A stretch of DNA of 64,000 bases. It comes from Tilletiopsis washingtonensis (lineage: Eukaryota > Basidiomycota > Exobasidiomycetes > Entylomatales). A program made the translations under genes and the position numbers. Position 1 is the stretch's first letter. The number at the start of each line of letters is the position of its first letter. Of the stretch, positions 62,517 through 64,000 are shown piece after piece. The notes below the pieces were generated by a model. The model saw only the letters and a list, made by a program, of their open reading frames with translations, had not been told where the DNA came from and made no database searches. Where the stretch lies: assembly GCF_003144115.1 (NCBI RefSeq), contig NW_020312005.1:94362-158361 (forward strand), written 5' to 3'.

Positions 62517-64000
62517 ATGTGCAGCATCCCCACTGAAGCAGCTGTGCCACTGACTAGCCTGCCGGACGGGCTGTGGCGCTGGGAGTCTGACTCGAATGGC
62601 GCGGCCCTGTTTTGCACTCTGACTACAGCTGCACTCAGCGCTCAGGGGGTGTACCCTGAAGGACCGCGCGGCGCGACCTGGACCTCGCTCTGAGTCCTTT
62701 CTGCCGCCGCATGGCGCGTGACATGCCGCTTCACCGTCCTCATCTCCCGCCACGGATCGCAGCACATACGAGAAGCTGTACACGGCGCAGTGGCGGGTTG
62801 TAGCTACCAAGCCGGGCTCTCAGCACTCCTGCGCCGCGGCGAAGCACGCGAGCAAACGGATCTGCCACTCGCCGGGGTACCACGCTCTGCTGGAGCGCCT
62901 CGCAACCATGCCGGCCGGGGCACAGCTCGACCGCGTCCTACATCGTATCAGTGTGATTGAGACGGCGCTGGACGCGTATCTCGTTGAAGGAGGGGAAAGA
63001 TGGTGTCGGCATCACAGCCTGGGACACTCTCGCACCTGCGACGGCACACAGGAGAATGAGTAGGTTCACTGCGCCAATGTGCGAGCTTCCTTCAGACGTG
63101 CAGACGGCGCCATCCCTGACCTCTTCAGGCCGATCCGCGTCGCTGCCGGACGGGGAATCGTGCCCCACCCGCTCGCAACCGGCTGCTGTGATGCTGTCGC
63201 CGAGGCAGCAACGAAATGCGAGCTGCCTCGCCTCATTCGGTCGTCCGTGGCGTCTCACCCCACACGCCACGCAAGGCCTTGCTGTCAGCGCTCCGGCAGT
63301 CAGACTTCCGGTCGAGCAGCCCGTACCGCCGGTCGGGCAGCCCGCACCGCCGTCTGAGCAGGGTGCACCGCCTGCTCAACAGCCCGCACCACCGTCTGGC
63401 AGCGCAGGCGTCGCGCCTGCTGCCCGCGACACGAACGGCGCAGCCGCTTCGAAGCAGCGAGAGGCAGCGTCTGCGTCAGGCGCTCTCCGCGAGGCATGGC
63501 CCATTCGTACTCCCCGTAGAGGAGGACTCCCGGCGCCCAACACACGGAAGCCCAGCATAGCGAGTCCCGAGACAAAGAAGAAGGGCAAGACCAAGAGGCT
63601 CGACGGCGCGCCGGAGGTGCGGTGGCGCAGTCCATTGCGCTGCCCAACGCAGCATGGCCAGCCGCAGGGCCCGCCTCGGCCAATCTGCGGCCGCAGGCTG
63701 CAGTCCAGTGGGCTGAGGTGATGCGCGACGCCGCTCGATCGCAGCCGAGTCGAGGACGACGCAGCCCTTGGGTTCAGCGCTGTGCTCAAAGAGGACAGTC
63801 GAGCGGCGCGTGCTGCGCCATGCGTCCGAGCCGGCAGAGGGCCGCGTCGGCTTGATGCACGCGCTGGTCACCGATCAACGCACGCCGACAAGAAGGCCCC
63901 GAGGCGGGAAATTCGGAGGTCCGGAGTGCCAAGTGAGCATCGCTTGGGCGGCGTGCGTGCAGCTCGCTGACACGCAACAGCTGGTCTTCCATCATGCAGG
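62517..64000 (+). CDS. Orphan protein, 3' incomplete
   Basis: Likely exons are 62517-62650, 62763-63002, 63052 to about 63500, about 63520-63717, 63765-63932 and from 63981 to beyond the window. The product is not one I recognise. Ordered parts are LPDGLWRWESDSNGAALF, TYEKLYTAQWRVVATKPG, YHALLERLATMPAGAQLDRV and VERRVLRHASEPAEGRVGLM. A Pro/Gln/Ala-rich middle has a loose VxQPxPP repeat (63300-63400). Introns at 62651-62762, 63003-63051, 63718-63764 and 63933-63980 have canonical borders and keep the frame. One more intron between 63060 and 63640 is needed and I could not place it. The start lies inside the literal read-through frame of paralogue B. Confidence 0.55.

Overview
The window is a gene-dense, GC-rich stretch of a fungal nuclear chromosome. 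Almost every gene is broken by short introns (mostly 47-80 bp, GTGAGT-type donors, CAG/TAG acceptors, and often a CTGAC-like branch site). The gene content is typically fungal: ERG28, GUF1, an Ap4A phosphorylase, a SPX-RING ligase, a FEX/CrcB fluoride exporter and a DDHD phospholipase. I infer a basidiomycete, probably a yeast-like member of Ustilaginomycotina. The exact lineage is a guess from GC content, intron style and protein flavour. All gene models were built by hand: I read each splice site, and exon lengths keep the frame in every complete model.

Layout. 0-17 kb is mostly housekeeping: GAR transformylase (ADE8, 5' partial), a small membrane protein, a Pcp1-type mitochondrial rhomboid protease, a short-chain dehydrogenase, ERG28, a THO1/SARNP-like SAP protein, a small secreted Cys-rich protein, a DHHC palmitoyltransferase, an alpha-methylacyl-CoA racemase and a SPX-RING protein. 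17.6-23 kb holds a large secreted modular protein on the minus strand with a long duplicated upstream flank. A truncated MFS transporter pseudogene (23.0-24.1 kb) abuts it. 24-33 kb carries a PRELI/Ups-type lipid-transfer protein, GUF1, a putative 2OG-Fe(II) oxygenase and a divergent orphan gene. 33-35 kb has no confident gene but contains a near-perfect 54-bp palindrome. 35-58 kb carries the fluoride exporter, Ap4A phosphorylase, succinyl-CoA ligase alpha, a GMC oxidoreductase, a 17-exon DDHD phospholipase with two microexons, a second SDR, an IPNS-like oxygenase, a secreted aldose 1-epimerase, a DUF1279/FAM210-like mitochondrial protein and an inositol polyphosphate 5-phosphatase. 58.1-62.5 kb is a second, inverted copy of the secreted modular gene and its flanks. 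A partial orphan gene runs off the right end.

The most unusual part is the pair of secreted modular paralogues (17788-21540 minus and 59491-62186 plus). They are inverted and about 35 kb apart. Each has a signal peptide, a Cys-rich N-terminus, a Pro/Thr linker and a string of lectin-like beta-sandwich repeats (six versus four). Remnants of further copies lie at both outer edges, so this looks like a birth-and-death family of cell-surface or secreted proteins. I saw no recognisable transposon, viral relic, CRISPR array, rRNA or tRNA gene.
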